Assembly: GCF_900105185.1 (NCBI RefSeq)
Contig: NZ_FNTJ01000001.1
Span: forward strand, 3,988,501 to 4,052,500
Reading direction: 5' to 3'
DNA from: Pseudomonas saponiphila
GTDB taxonomy: Bacteria > Pseudomonadota > Gammaproteobacteria > Pseudomonadales > Pseudomonadaceae
DNA: 64,000 nucleotides
This document shows, one piece after another, positions 1-7,936 of this stretch. The notes under the pieces are model-generated. The model did no database searches. It was not told where the DNA came from and saw only the letters and a program-made list of their open reading frames with translations. The position numbers were made by a program, and so were the translations under genes. Positions within the stretch are counted from its first letter, which is position 1; the number at the start of each line of letters is the position of its first letter.

Positions 1-142
1 CGGCTCCTACATATAGTGACTCGCCGTAAGGGCGAAACCCCATCCCCCTGCCCCCCAACCCCGCCCCATTTCAGGGCATTTTGCTATCAGACAATTTTTC
101 ACTAGACATGTAGCGTCCATTACATAAATATCAATTTCGCCT

Positions 143-152
143 TTTCATGAAA
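143..152. promoter_or_regulatory. 10-bp palindrome upstream of RpiR-type regulator gene
   Basis: A perfect palindrome TTTCATGAAA lies 31 bp before the ATG of the RpiR-type regulator gene in an AT-rich upstream region. Position and symmetry fit an autoregulatory operator, but 10-bp palindromes also occur by chance. The assignment is inference only. Confidence 0.25.
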
Positions 153-183
153 TAAAACCGACATCACCTTCCAAGGCACCCCG

Positions 184-1038
184 ATGCCCTCTCTCAAAGA
201 CCTGATCACCGACTCGGCCCTCGACCTGACGCCCGCAGAGCGCAAGGTGGTGCGCGCGCTGCTCGACCACTACCCGCGCAACGGCCTGGGGCCGATGTCG
301 CGTCTGGCGGAGCACGCAGGCGTCAGTGATCCGACCATAGTGCGGCTGGTGAAGAAGCTCGGTTTCAGCGGCTACGGCGAGTTCCAGGAAGCCCTGCTCA
401 GCGACATGGACGACCGCCTGCGGTCCCCCAGCACCCTGCTCCGCCCCCGGGCGCAAGTGGCCCAGGGCGACACCTGGGGCCGCTACCTGGCGGACAGCCA
501 GCGCGCCCTGCAGGACACCCAGGCCCTGACCCAGCCCGAAGACGTGCGCGTGCTCGTGAACTGGCTGCAGGACAGCCGCCACGCGCTGTACTGCTTCGGC
601 GGACGCTTCAGCAGTTTCCTCGCCCACTACCTGCTCAACCACCTGCGCCTGATGCGTCCCGGCTGCCTGCTGCTGGAAGACAATGCGCAACTGCCGGACC
701 GCCTGTTCGATATCCAGCGCCAGGACCTGGTGCTGCTGTTCGACTACCGCCGCTATCAGTCCCAGGCGCTGCGGGTGGCCAGCGCGGCCAAGGCACGCCA
801 TGCCCGGGTGGTGCTGTTCACCGACATTTATGCCTCGCCGCTGCGCGAGCTGGCGGACCTGATCATCAGCGCCCCGGTGGAATCCCTGTCGCCCTTCGAC
901 ACCCTGGTGCCGGCGCTGGCCCAGGTCGAGGCGCTGATCGCCTGCCTGACCCCGCGCAGCGCCGATCTTGATCAACGCCTGGAGGGCATCGATGCCCTGC
1001 GGGCGCAATTCGATACCCATGTGCTGGAGGAGAAATAA
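184..1038 (+). CDS. MurR/RpiR-family transcriptional regulator
   Basis: 284-aa regulator with the two-domain RpiR layout. An N-terminal helix-turn-helix (about residues 1-80, including SRLAEHAGVSDPTIVRLVKK) precedes a C-terminal SIS sugar-isomerase-like sensor domain (about 115-255, around YCFGGRFSSFLAHYLLNHL and VVLFTDIYASPL). RpiR regulators bind phosphosugars or other metabolites and control adjacent catabolic genes. The start at ATG 184 has an AAGG ribosome-binding site. The gene ends 2 bp before the next start, so it is co-transcribed with the hydrolase and ligase that follow and probably controls them. The ligand is unknown; the downstream enzymes suggest an amino-acid-derived or gamma-glutamyl compound rather than a sugar. 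Confidence 0.9.
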   Translation: MPSLKDLITDSALDLTPAERKVVRALLDHYPRNGLGPMSRLAEHAGVSDPTIVRLVKKLGFSGYGEFQEALLSDMDDRLRSPSTLLRPRAQVAQGDTWGRYLADSQRALQDTQALTQPEDVRVLVNWLQDSRHALYCFGGRFSSFLAHYLLNHLRLMRPGCLLLEDNAQLPDRLFDIQRQDLVLLFDYRRYQSQALRVASAAKARHARVVLFTDIYASPLRELADLIISAPVESLSPFDTLVPALAQVEALIACLTPRSADLDQRLEGIDALRAQFDTHVLEEK

Positions 1039-1040
1039 GG

Positions 1041-1685
1041 ATGTTCAGCCTGCCCCACCGTTCGCCCCGCGACCTGCCCTTCGTTGTCGATCACACCGCC
1101 CTGCTGCTGGTGGACATGCAACGCGCCTGGCTGGAGCCGCAGTTCGACCCGCACTTGCAGGAGCCCGAGGGCCAAGCCTTCCTGCAGCGCGCCCGGCAAC
1201 AGGTGATTCCCAACCAGCAACGCCTGCTGGCCGCGGTGCGCGAAGCGCGGCAGAACGTGCTGCACACCCTGATCGAAAGCCTGACCGCCGACGGCCGCGA
1301 CCGCTCCCTGGACCACAAGCTGTCGAACATGCACCTGCCCAAGGGCAGCCCCCAGGCGGCGATCATCGACGAGCTGGCACCGGTGGAAAACGAGATCGTG
1401 CTGCCCAAGACCTCCTCCGGGGTGTTCAACTCCACCAACATCGACTACGTGCTGCGCAACCTGGAAACCCGCCACCTGATCGTCGCCGGGATCGTCACCG
1501 ACCAGTGCGTGGACATGGCGGTGCGCGACGCCGCCGATCGCGGCTACCTGGTGACCCTGGTGGAAGACGCCTGCGCCACCTACAGCGATGCCCGGCACCA
1601 GGCCTGCCTCAACGCGATCAAGGGCTACTGCTGGATCACCGACACTGACACCGTGCTCGGCCGCCTGCGGGAGATCCGCGGATGA
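1041..1685 (+). CDS. cysteine hydrolase, isochorismatase family
   Basis: 214-aa alpha/beta hydrolase of the isochorismatase-like superfamily (includes nicotinamidases, carbamoylases and ureidoacrylate hydrolases). The catalytic triad is visible: Asp25 in LLLVDMQRAW, Lys123 in VLPKTSSGVF, and the nucleophile Cys156 in GIVTDQCVDMAVRDAADRGY. Length is typical. Members cleave amide or carbamoyl bonds, so a role in releasing ammonia or CO2 from an amide intermediate fits the neighbouring ligase and deformylase. The gene overlaps the next start by 4 bp, so translation is probably coupled. Substrate cannot be told from sequence. Confidence 0.88.
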   Translation: MFSLPHRSPRDLPFVVDHTALLLVDMQRAWLEPQFDPHLQEPEGQAFLQRARQQVIPNQQRLLAAVREARQNVLHTLIESLTADGRDRSLDHKLSNMHLPKGSPQAAIIDELAPVENEIVLPKTSSGVFNSTNIDYVLRNLETRHLIVAGIVTDQCVDMAVRDAADRGYLVTLVEDACATYSDARHQACLNAIKGYCWITDTDTVLGRLREIRG

Positions 1686-3037
1686 GCCGCGGCCAGGGCA
1701 TCGAGGCCCTGACGCCGGTGGCCATGACCAGCCTGGTCACCACCGACCTGATCGGCGTCACCCGCGGCCGCTCGTTCCCCAGCGACGAGCTGGAGCGCTA
1801 CCGGCTCGGCGGCTGCGGCTGGGTGCCGGCCAACAGCGCCCTGACGCCCCAGGACCTGATCGCCGAGGACAACCCCTGGGGCGCCTACGGCGACCTGCGG
1901 CTGATTCCCGACCTGGACAGCCGGGTCAGCGTCGGACCCGGGCCGGATGCCACGGCGCCGCCCCTGGACTTCATCCATGCCGACATTTGCGAGACTGACG
2001 GCAGGCCCTGGGGCGCCTGCCCGCGCACCCTGCTGCGCAACGAAATAGAGCGCTACCGCGAGCTGGGCATCCAGGTCACCGCCGCCTTCGAACATGAATT
2101 CAACCTCGATACCGGCAGCGGCCAGCGCCAGCACCTGGCCTTCTCCCTGGAAGCCCAGCGCCAGGGCGCGGCCTTCGGTGGCTGGCTGCTGGCGGCGCTG
2201 CGGGCCGCCGGGGTCGAGCCGGAAATGTTCCTCCCCGAATACGGCAAGCAGCAATACGAGATCACCTGCCGCCCGACCCAGGGCCTGGCCGCCGCCGACC
2301 GCGCGGTGAACGTGCGCGAGATCACCCGGGAAATCGCCCGACAGCTCGGGCAGCGGGTCAGCTTCGCCCCCAAGACCGCCGCCGACGCGGTGTGCAACGG
2401 CGTGCACCTGCACCTGAGCCTGCAAGACCTGGACGGCCAACCGCTGCTCTACGATCCCCAGGCGGTGAGTGGCGACGACCTGTCGAGCCTGGGTCAGCAC
2501 TGGGCCGCCGGGGTGCTCAAGCACCTGCCGGCGCTGTGCGCCTTTACCGCGCCTACGCCGCTGTCCTACGAGCGCCTGCAGCCCCATCACTGGAGCGCCT
2601 CCTACGCCTGCCTGGGCCTGCGCAACCGCGAAGCCTCGCTGCGCATCTGCCCCACCGTGGACATCGGCGGCAAGCCCCTGGCGCCGCAGTACAACCTGGA
2701 GTTCCGCGCCCTGGACGCCACCGCCTCGCCACACCTGGCCATGGCGGTGATCCTGATGGCCGGACGCCTGGGCATCGAACAGACGCTGCCGCTGAACGCG
2801 GTGACCGACAAGGTCCCCGATGAACTGAGCGCCGAACAACGCCTGGCCAGCGGCATCGTGCCCCTGCCGGGCAGCCTGCCCCAGGCCCTGGATTACCTGC
2901 GCAGCAACACGGAATTGCTGCAGGCTCTGCCGGAACCGCTGCTGAGCACCTATTTCGCCGTCAAACAAAAGGAAGTGTCCCTGACCGAGCACCTGACCGC
3001 TGCCGAACTCTGTGAGCACTATGGACACCTGTACTAA
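1682..3037 (+). CDS. glutamine synthetase family protein (GS-like ligase)
   Basis: 451-aa protein with the glutamine-synthetase catalytic fold. Visible signatures are EYGKQQYEITCRP (metal-binding glutamates), NGVHLHLSLQD (equivalent of the NGxHxH loop) and REASLRICP (nucleotide/phosphate-binding region). It lacks the adenylylation-type context of GlnA. GS-like proteins in catabolic operons (PuuA, GlnA2-4, IpuC types) join glutamate to amines or related acceptors using ATP, giving gamma-glutamyl intermediates. The neighbouring N-formylglutamate amidohydrolase and isochorismatase-type hydrolase point to a non-glutamine-synthesis role. It overlaps the next gene by 17-26 bp. Family is confident, substrate unknown. 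Confidence 0.88.
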   Translation: MSRGQGIEALTPVAMTSLVTTDLIGVTRGRSFPSDELERYRLGGCGWVPANSALTPQDLIAEDNPWGAYGDLRLIPDLDSRVSVGPGPDATAPPLDFIHADICETDGRPWGACPRTLLRNEIERYRELGIQVTAAFEHEFNLDTGSGQRQHLAFSLEAQRQGAAFGGWLLAALRAAGVEPEMFLPEYGKQQYEITCRPTQGLAAADRAVNVREITREIARQLGQRVSFAPKTAADAVCNGVHLHLSLQDLDGQPLLYDPQAVSGDDLSSLGQHWAAGVLKHLPALCAFTAPTPLSYERLQPHHWSASYACLGLRNREASLRICPTVDIGGKPLAPQYNLEFRALDATASPHLAMAVILMAGRLGIEQTLPLNAVTDKVPDELSAEQRLASGIVPLPGSLPQALDYLRSNTELLQALPEPLLSTYFAVKQKEVSLTEHLTAAELCEHYGHLY

Positions 3038-3773
3038 ATCCGCCGAGCACGGTCTCTACACCGAGCCGGCCTACCACCTGCTGCGGGAAGACTCCGAGCA
3101 TCCGCTGATCCTGGTGTGCGAGCACGCCAGCCACTACATTCCACCGGCCCTGCACGACCTGGGCCTGGACAAGGTGGCGGCTCGCGAGCACATCGCCTGG
3201 GACCCGGGCGCCCTGGAACTGGCCCAGAGCCTGTCCCAGGCCCTGGGCGCGACCCTGATCGCGGCCAACTATTCGCGCCTGCTGATCGACCTCAACCGGC
3301 CGCGCCACGCCCCCGACAGCATCCCGCTGCAGAGCGAGATCTATCAGGTGCCGGGCAACCAGCACCTCGACGAGGCGACCCGCGAATACCGCCGCCAGCA
3401 GCTGTTCACGCCGTTTCACCAGCGTCTGCAACGGATCATCGACCGGCGCCTGGCCGCCGGCCGCGAAGTGCGGGTGGTGGGGATCCACAGCTTCACACCC
3501 ATCTACTACAGCCAGCCGCGCTCGTTGGAAGTCGGCGTGCTGTATGGCAACGCCACGGCCTACGCCGCGCGAATACTGGAAGGTTTGTGGACCCTGCCGA
3601 TAAAGGTGGCGGGCAACCAGCCTTATGAAATCGACCCCTTGAGCGACATGACCGTGCCGGTGCACGGGGATGCCCGGGGTCTGGAATCGGTGCTGATCGA
3701 GGTGCGCAACGATCTGCTGCGCAGCCCCGAAGCCGTGCAGTGCTGGAGCGACCGCCTGGCACCGCTGCTGTAA
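3021..3773 (+). CDS. N-formylglutamate amidohydrolase family protein
   Basis: About 250 aa (ATG at 3021; an in-frame GTG at 3012 is an alternative). Family motifs are VCEHASHYIPPAL, HIAWDPGALELAQSLSQALG, YSRLLIDLNRP and the zinc-ligand region VVGIHSFTPIYY. Members hydrolyse N-formyl-L-glutamate to glutamate and formate (HutG/HutF2 branch of histidine catabolism) or act on related N-formyl amino acids. No histidine-utilisation genes are present here, so the enzyme more likely serves the GS-like operon in which it is embedded. Its start lies inside the end of the ligase gene, implying translational coupling. Confidence 0.88.
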   Translation: MDTCTKSAEHGLYTEPAYHLLREDSEHPLILVCEHASHYIPPALHDLGLDKVAAREHIAWDPGALELAQSLSQALGATLIAANYSRLLIDLNRPRHAPDSIPLQSEIYQVPGNQHLDEATREYRRQQLFTPFHQRLQRIIDRRLAAGREVRVVGIHSFTPIYYSQPRSLEVGVLYGNATAYAARILEGLWTLPIKVAGNQPYEIDPLSDMTVPVHGDARGLESVLIEVRNDLLRSPEAVQCWSDRLAPLL

Positions 3774-3956
3774 CCCGCAAAACCAGAGGATTGAACGCGA
3801 CCCGGACGCTTTGCTGGACTGCAACGACAACAAGAAAACAAGCTGTGGTGTGTCTTTAACCCTGCCAGGTTCAAACACAGGCGGCGCCCGAGGTGTCCAT
3901 GACGACCCTCGGTGCCGACTTCGTCCACCTACATTGGCTACAAGGAGAACCGCTTC

Positions 3957-5306
3957 ATGGAGATTGAAGAATTCGGCTACAAACAGGAACTCAAGCGCGG
4001 GCTGAGCCTGCGTGACCTGGTGGTCTACGGGATGATTTTCATGATCCCCATCGCCCCGTTCGGGGTCTACGGCTACGTCAACCAGGAAGCCCCAGGGATG
4101 GTGCCCCTGGCCTACATCATCGGCATGGTGGCGATGGTCTTCACCGCCCTGAGCTACGGCGCCATGGCCCGCGCCTTCCCCATTGCCGGCTCGGTGTATT
4201 CCTACGCCCAGCGCGGCCTCAACCCGCATGTCGGCTTTCTCGCCGGCTGGCTGATGCTCCTGGACTACCTGCTGATCCCGCCGCTGCTCTACGTCTACGC
4301 CGCCATGGCGCTCAACCACCTGTACCCGGAAGTGCCCAAGGTCGGTTTCATCCTGGCGTTCCTGGTCAGCGCCACCTTCGTCAACCTGCGGGGCATCACC
4401 TTCACCGCGCGGATGAACATCCTGTTCCTGCTGGCGCAACTGGTGGTCCTGGGAATCTTCCTGTTCTACGCCTGGAACGCCCTGCACGGCGGCGCCGGCC
4501 ACGGCCAGCTGACCCTGGCGCCGCTGTACAGCCCGGACAACTTCCACTTCGGCCTGCTGATGCAGGGCGTGTCCATCGCCGTGCTGTCGTTCCTCGGCTT
4601 CGACGCCATCTCCACGCTGGCCGAAGAGGTCAAGGGCGACCCCGGCCGCAGCGTCGGTCGCGCGGCGCTGATCACTCTGCTGGTGATGGGCGCGATCTTC
4701 GTGGTGCAGACCTGGATCGCCACCGACCTGGCCGCCGGCATGGGCTTCAAGTCCGCCGACACCGCCTTCTACGAGATCGCCGAACTGGCCGCCGGCAGCT
4801 GGCTGGCGACCCTCACCGGGGTGGCCACGGCGCTGGCCTGGGGCGTGGCGGTGGCCATTACTTCGCAGGCCGCGGTGTCGCGCCTGCTGTTCGGCATGGC
4901 CCGCGACGGCAAGTTGCCCAAGGTGCTGGCCAAGGTGCACCCGAAACACAACACCCCGCACATCAGCATCTACCTGGTGGCGGTGCTGTCGCTGCTGATC
5001 TGCTACCTGTTCATCAACTCGGTGGACACCCTGACCTCGCTGGTCAACTTCGGCGCCCTGAGCGGCTTCATGCTGCTGCACATCACCGTGATCAACTTCT
5101 ACTGGCGCCGGCAGAAATCCGGCCAGGTGGTGCGCCACCTGATCTGCCCGGTGATCGGCTTCGTGATCGTCTGCGCCATCATGTACAACATGGGCGTGGA
5201 CGCGCAGAAACTCGGCGCCATCTGGATCCTCGCCGGGCTGGTCTACCTGTTCCTGCTGAACAAGCTGGGCAGCGCCGCGGCCCTGCCCGATCCGCTCAAG
5301 CCATGA
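3957..5306 (+). CDS. APC-superfamily amino acid permease
   Basis: 449-aa inner-membrane transporter with about 12 hydrophobic segments. The first starts in LRDLVVYGMIFMIPIAPFGVYG, typical of amino acid/polyamine/organocation permeases, and RGLNPHVGFLAGWLMLLDYLL follows. ATG 3957 is preceded by AAGGAGA; the longer open frame from 3912 has no ribosome-binding site. It sits 183 bp after the deformylase gene on the same strand, so it probably imports the substrate of the cluster. GS-like genes and APC permeases are commonly paired in amine catabolic clusters (PuuA/PuuP is the known example). The transported compound is not evident. Confidence 0.9.
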   Translation: MEIEEFGYKQELKRGLSLRDLVVYGMIFMIPIAPFGVYGYVNQEAPGMVPLAYIIGMVAMVFTALSYGAMARAFPIAGSVYSYAQRGLNPHVGFLAGWLMLLDYLLIPPLLYVYAAMALNHLYPEVPKVGFILAFLVSATFVNLRGITFTARMNILFLLAQLVVLGIFLFYAWNALHGGAGHGQLTLAPLYSPDNFHFGLLMQGVSIAVLSFLGFDAISTLAEEVKGDPGRSVGRAALITLLVMGAIFVVQTWIATDLAAGMGFKSADTAFYEIAELAAGSWLATLTGVATALAWGVAVAITSQAAVSRLLFGMARDGKLPKVLAKVHPKHNTPHISIYLVAVLSLLICYLFINSVDTLTSLVNFGALSGFMLLHITVINFYWRRQKSGQVVRHLICPVIGFVIVCAIMYNMGVDAQKLGAIWILAGLVYLFLLNKLGSAAALPDPLKP

Positions 5307-5474
5307 GCCTCCCCGCGCGGCGCCGGATGGCGTCGCGCCCCCGAGTGCGGCCGCCACAAGCCGCCCCGGGGACCGGCCGCCGGAAACCGCGGCCGTGCAA
5401 TTGCGTGGTCACCGACAGTGATGTCTGGCCGATGTTCGCCCCCGGCGAACGGCCCTTGATACAGGAGTACACCC

Positions 5475-6491
5475 ATGCTGGCCTTGCGTCCGGTGGCGTT
5501 ATCCGATCTGCCTCAACTGCTGCGTCTGGCCGGCGCACGCCTGCTGGGCGTGACTTCGCTGGTGGATGACGAAACCTGCCTGCGGGAAAAGATCCTCGAC
5601 TCCCTGGCGTCCTTCGCCAAGGTCGAGGCCCGCCAGGGGCCGGAAAACTATTTTCTGGTGCTCGAGGACCAGGACAGCGGCCAACTGCACGGCTGCTCGG
5701 ACATCCTCGCCACCGCCGGCTTTGCCACGCCCTTCTACAGCCTGCGCAACCGCCCCTTCGTCAGCAGCTCGCGAGAGCTGAACATCGAACACGCCGTGCC
5801 GACCCTGTCACTGTGCCAGGACCTCAGCGAACAGACCCTGCTGCGCAGCTTCCATGTCGATCCGGCGCTGGCGGGCACGCCCCAGGCGCAACTGACCTCC
5901 CGCGCGCGCCTGCTGTTCATCGCCGCGCACCCCTGGCGCTTTGCCGACACTTGCATCAGCGAGATCGTCGGCTACAGCGACGAGGCCGGCCAATCACCCT
6001 TCTGGGCGGCGGTGGGCCAGCACTTCTTCGACCTGCCCTATGTCGAGGCCGAACGCCTGTGCGCCTTGCAGGGTCGCGGCTTTCTCGCCGAACTGATGCC
6101 CCAGTACCCGCTGTACATCCCGATGCTGCCGCAGCCGGCCCAGGACTGCATCGGACGCATTCATCCGGCGGCCCGGGAGGCCTGCGACATCCTCGTCGAC
6201 GAAGGCTTCGCGCCCACCCAGTACGTCGACCTGTTCGATGCCGGCCCGACCCTGCAGGCACGCAGCAACCAGCTGCGCTCGATCATTCAGAGCCGGGTCG
6301 CGGTCAGTTACCTGAGCCCGCAGAGCGGCCAGGGCCGCCACTGGCTGCTGAGCAACGACCGGTTGCAGGGCTTTCGCGCGATCGTCGTGCCCCTCGACGA
6401 AGCCCCGGGCGACGTGATCGGCCTGGATCAGGCGATGCTCCAGGCCCTGCAATTGACACCGGGCGAGCCGGTGCGGGGAGTGGCGTTATGA
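5475..6491 (+). CDS. arginine N-succinyltransferase-like protein (AstA/AruF family)
   Basis: 338-aa protein of the AstA family. The opening MLALRPVALSDLPQLLRLA matches the RPV...DLPALL start of arginine/ornithine succinyltransferases. Later family segments are FLAELMPQYPLYIPMLP, AQDCIGRIHPAA and YVDLFDAGPTLQARSNQLRSI. AstA proteins move a succinyl group from succinyl-CoA to arginine in the AST pathway, and in pseudomonads the enzyme is a heteromer of two related subunits (AruF and AruG). A second paralogue follows 49 bp downstream, so the pair probably forms a heteromer. The other aru/ast genes (aldehyde dehydrogenase, aminotransferase, AstB, AstE) are absent, so it is likely an additional copy with an altered acceptor. 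Confidence 0.85.
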   Translation: MLALRPVALSDLPQLLRLAGARLLGVTSLVDDETCLREKILDSLASFAKVEARQGPENYFLVLEDQDSGQLHGCSDILATAGFATPFYSLRNRPFVSSSRELNIEHAVPTLSLCQDLSEQTLLRSFHVDPALAGTPQAQLTSRARLLFIAAHPWRFADTCISEIVGYSDEAGQSPFWAAVGQHFFDLPYVEAERLCALQGRGFLAELMPQYPLYIPMLPQPAQDCIGRIHPAAREACDILVDEGFAPTQYVDLFDAGPTLQARSNQLRSIIQSRVAVSYLSPQSGQGRHWLLSNDRLQGFRAIVVPLDEAPGDVIGLDQAMLQALQLTPGEPVRGVAL

Positions 6492-6540
6492 GCCGCCCCG
6501 GGGTTTACCGCGGCCCCCGGCAGCGCCAGGGAGCTGTGCC

Positions 6541-7677
6541 ATGATCGTCCGTCCGGTGCGCGTCAGCGATCTGCCGGCGCTGCTGAAGCTGCTGCAAGGC
6601 AGCCCTCGCGAGTTGAACAACCTCTCCACCGACCCCGAGCGCCTGGCTCATCGGCTGCGCTGGGCCCAGCGCACCTTCGCCAATCAGGTGGAACGGGCCG
6701 ATGCCGACTACCTGTTCGTGCTGGAGGACGACGATCTGCAAGTGATCGGCGTCTGCGCTGTGAGCGGCGCCATCGGCCTGCGCGAGCCCAGCTACCACTA
6801 CCGGCTGGGCATCAGCCGCGGCCGCGCCCCGGAACTGGGCATCGACAGAGAGATTCCGACCCTGTTCCTGTGCAACGAGATGACCGGGCAATCCCTGCTC
6901 TGCTCGCTGTACCTGCGCCACGACCAGCGCCAGGGCTACGCCGGGCGCCTGCTGTCCACCGCGCGCCTGCTGTTCGTCGCCGAGTACCCGCAGCTGTTCG
7001 GCGACAAACTGGTGGCCGAGTTGCGGGGCCAGCTCGACAGCCAGGGCCGTTCGCCGTTCTGGGACAGCCTGGGGCGGCACTTCTTCAAGATGGACTTCCA
7101 GCAGGCCAATCGCCTGTCCAGCCAGGGCAGCAAGTCCTTCATCAGCGAACTCATGCCGCGCCAGCCGCTGTACACCTGCCTGCTCAGCCCCGACGCCCAG
7201 GCCGCCATCGGCCAGGCCCACCACAGCACCGAACAGGCGGTGAGCATCCTGCGGGGCGAAGGTTTCAACCATCAGGGCTGCATCGACATCTTCGACGGCG
7301 GGCCGCTGATCGAGGCCGAGGTGACGAAGATCCGCAGCGTGCGTGAAAGCCAGACCCTGCCCCTGTTGGTGGGCACTCCGGACGCGCAGGCGCCGGTGTG
7401 GCTGATTCACAACCGGCGCCTGGAGAGCTGCCGCATCACCGCCGCTCCCGGGCGCCTGGTATCCGGCTGCCTGCTGGTGGACCGCCTGACCGCCAAGCGC
7501 CTGCAACTGCAGCCCGGTGACACAGTCAGAGCAGTGCAAGCGGCAAGCGGCAAGCGGCAAGCTTCAAGCTGCAAGCAACAGCTTTTAGCTTGCCGCTTGA
7601 AACTTGGAGCTTGGAGCTCGCAGCTTCGCTGCGTAACATGCTGCCCAGCTTCAGGTGCCTCATGCCGCCGTGCATGA
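6541..7677 (+). CDS. arginine N-succinyltransferase-like protein, second subunit, C-terminus extended by a repeat
   Basis: 378-aa AstA-family protein: MIVRPVRVSDLPALLKLL at the start, SFISELMPRQPLYTCLL and CIDIFDGGPLIEAEVTKIRSV later. It is the partner of the preceding AstA-like gene. The family part ends near residue 334 (...LQPGDTVRAVQ). The last 44 residues are Ser/Cys/Lys/Gln-rich and are translated from a GCAAGCGGCAAGC-type inverted repeat (about 7537-7620) and then from the start of the cobalamin riboswitch. The stop codon TGA lies at 7675-7677, inside the aptamer. The original stop codon therefore seems to have been lost when the repeat arrived. Whether the tail affects function is unknown. 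Confidence 0.82.
   Translation: MIVRPVRVSDLPALLKLLQGSPRELNNLSTDPERLAHRLRWAQRTFANQVERADADYLFVLEDDDLQVIGVCAVSGAIGLREPSYHYRLGISRGRAPELGIDREIPTLFLCNEMTGQSLLCSLYLRHDQRQGYAGRLLSTARLLFVAEYPQLFGDKLVAELRGQLDSQGRSPFWDSLGRHFFKMDFQQANRLSSQGSKSFISELMPRQPLYTCLLSPDAQAAIGQAHHSTEQAVSILRGEGFNHQGCIDIFDGGPLIEAEVTKIRSVRESQTLPLLVGTPDAQAPVWLIHNRRLESCRITAAPGRLVSGCLLVDRLTAKRLQLQPGDTVRAVQAASGKRQASSCKQQLLACRLKLGAWSSQLRCVTCCPASGASCRRA
7537..7620. repeat. GCAAGCGGCAAGC-type inverted repeat inside a gene 3' end
   Basis: The 11-bp sequence CAAGCGGCAAG (7551-7561) recurs inverted as CTTGCCGCTTG (7589-7599), flanked by related AGCTTCAAGCTGC and CTTGGAGCTTGGAGC iterations. A related, degraded stretch occurs at about 61203-61250 upstream of exaA. 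This is a short intergenic repeat family distinct from the GTAGGAGC REP elements. Here it is translated as the C-terminal tail of the second AstA-like protein. Confidence 0.75.
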
Positions 7678-7830
7678 GGTGAAACGGGAAACCGGTGCGC
7701 CCCTTCAGGGCTAGTCCGGTGCTGCCCCCGCAACGGTAAGCGAGTGCTGCATTCAACAGGCCACTGTACCCAAGGTATGGGAAGGCGAATGCCGCCAGAC
7801 TCGCAAGCCCGGAGACCGGCCTGGAACTTC
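7652..7830 (+). promoter_or_regulatory. cobalamin (B12) riboswitch
   Basis: The aptamer landmarks appear in order: AGGTGCC at 7652, a GAAACGGGAAACCGGTGCG core, the GGGCTAGTCCGGTGCTGCCCCCGCAACGGTAAG segment in two adjoining parts, and the B12-box-like GCAAGCCCGGAGACCGGCC ending near 7822. It lies 107-285 bp before the TonB-dependent receptor gene. Cobalamin riboswitches repress outer-membrane receptor and transport genes when adenosyl- or methylcobalamin is bound. Its 5' end overlaps the coding sequence of the upstream gene by about 26 bp. The expression platform is probably the GC-rich stretch at 7840-7900. Confidence 0.93.
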
Positions 7831-7936
7831 TGTTTGGCAATCCTGCGGTGGGCGGGCATGGGCCGGTAAGGTCGCGCGCCCGTGGCCGATACCTTCTCCT
7901 GCGTGCTTCCCGAAGACACTTTCGAGAAGACCAAGA

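Noticed and set aside
2961..5357. 798-aa minus-strand open frame opposite the deformylase and permease genes
   Set aside because: Shadow of two clearly recognisable genes on the other strand; translation rich in Gln/His/Gly without motifs.
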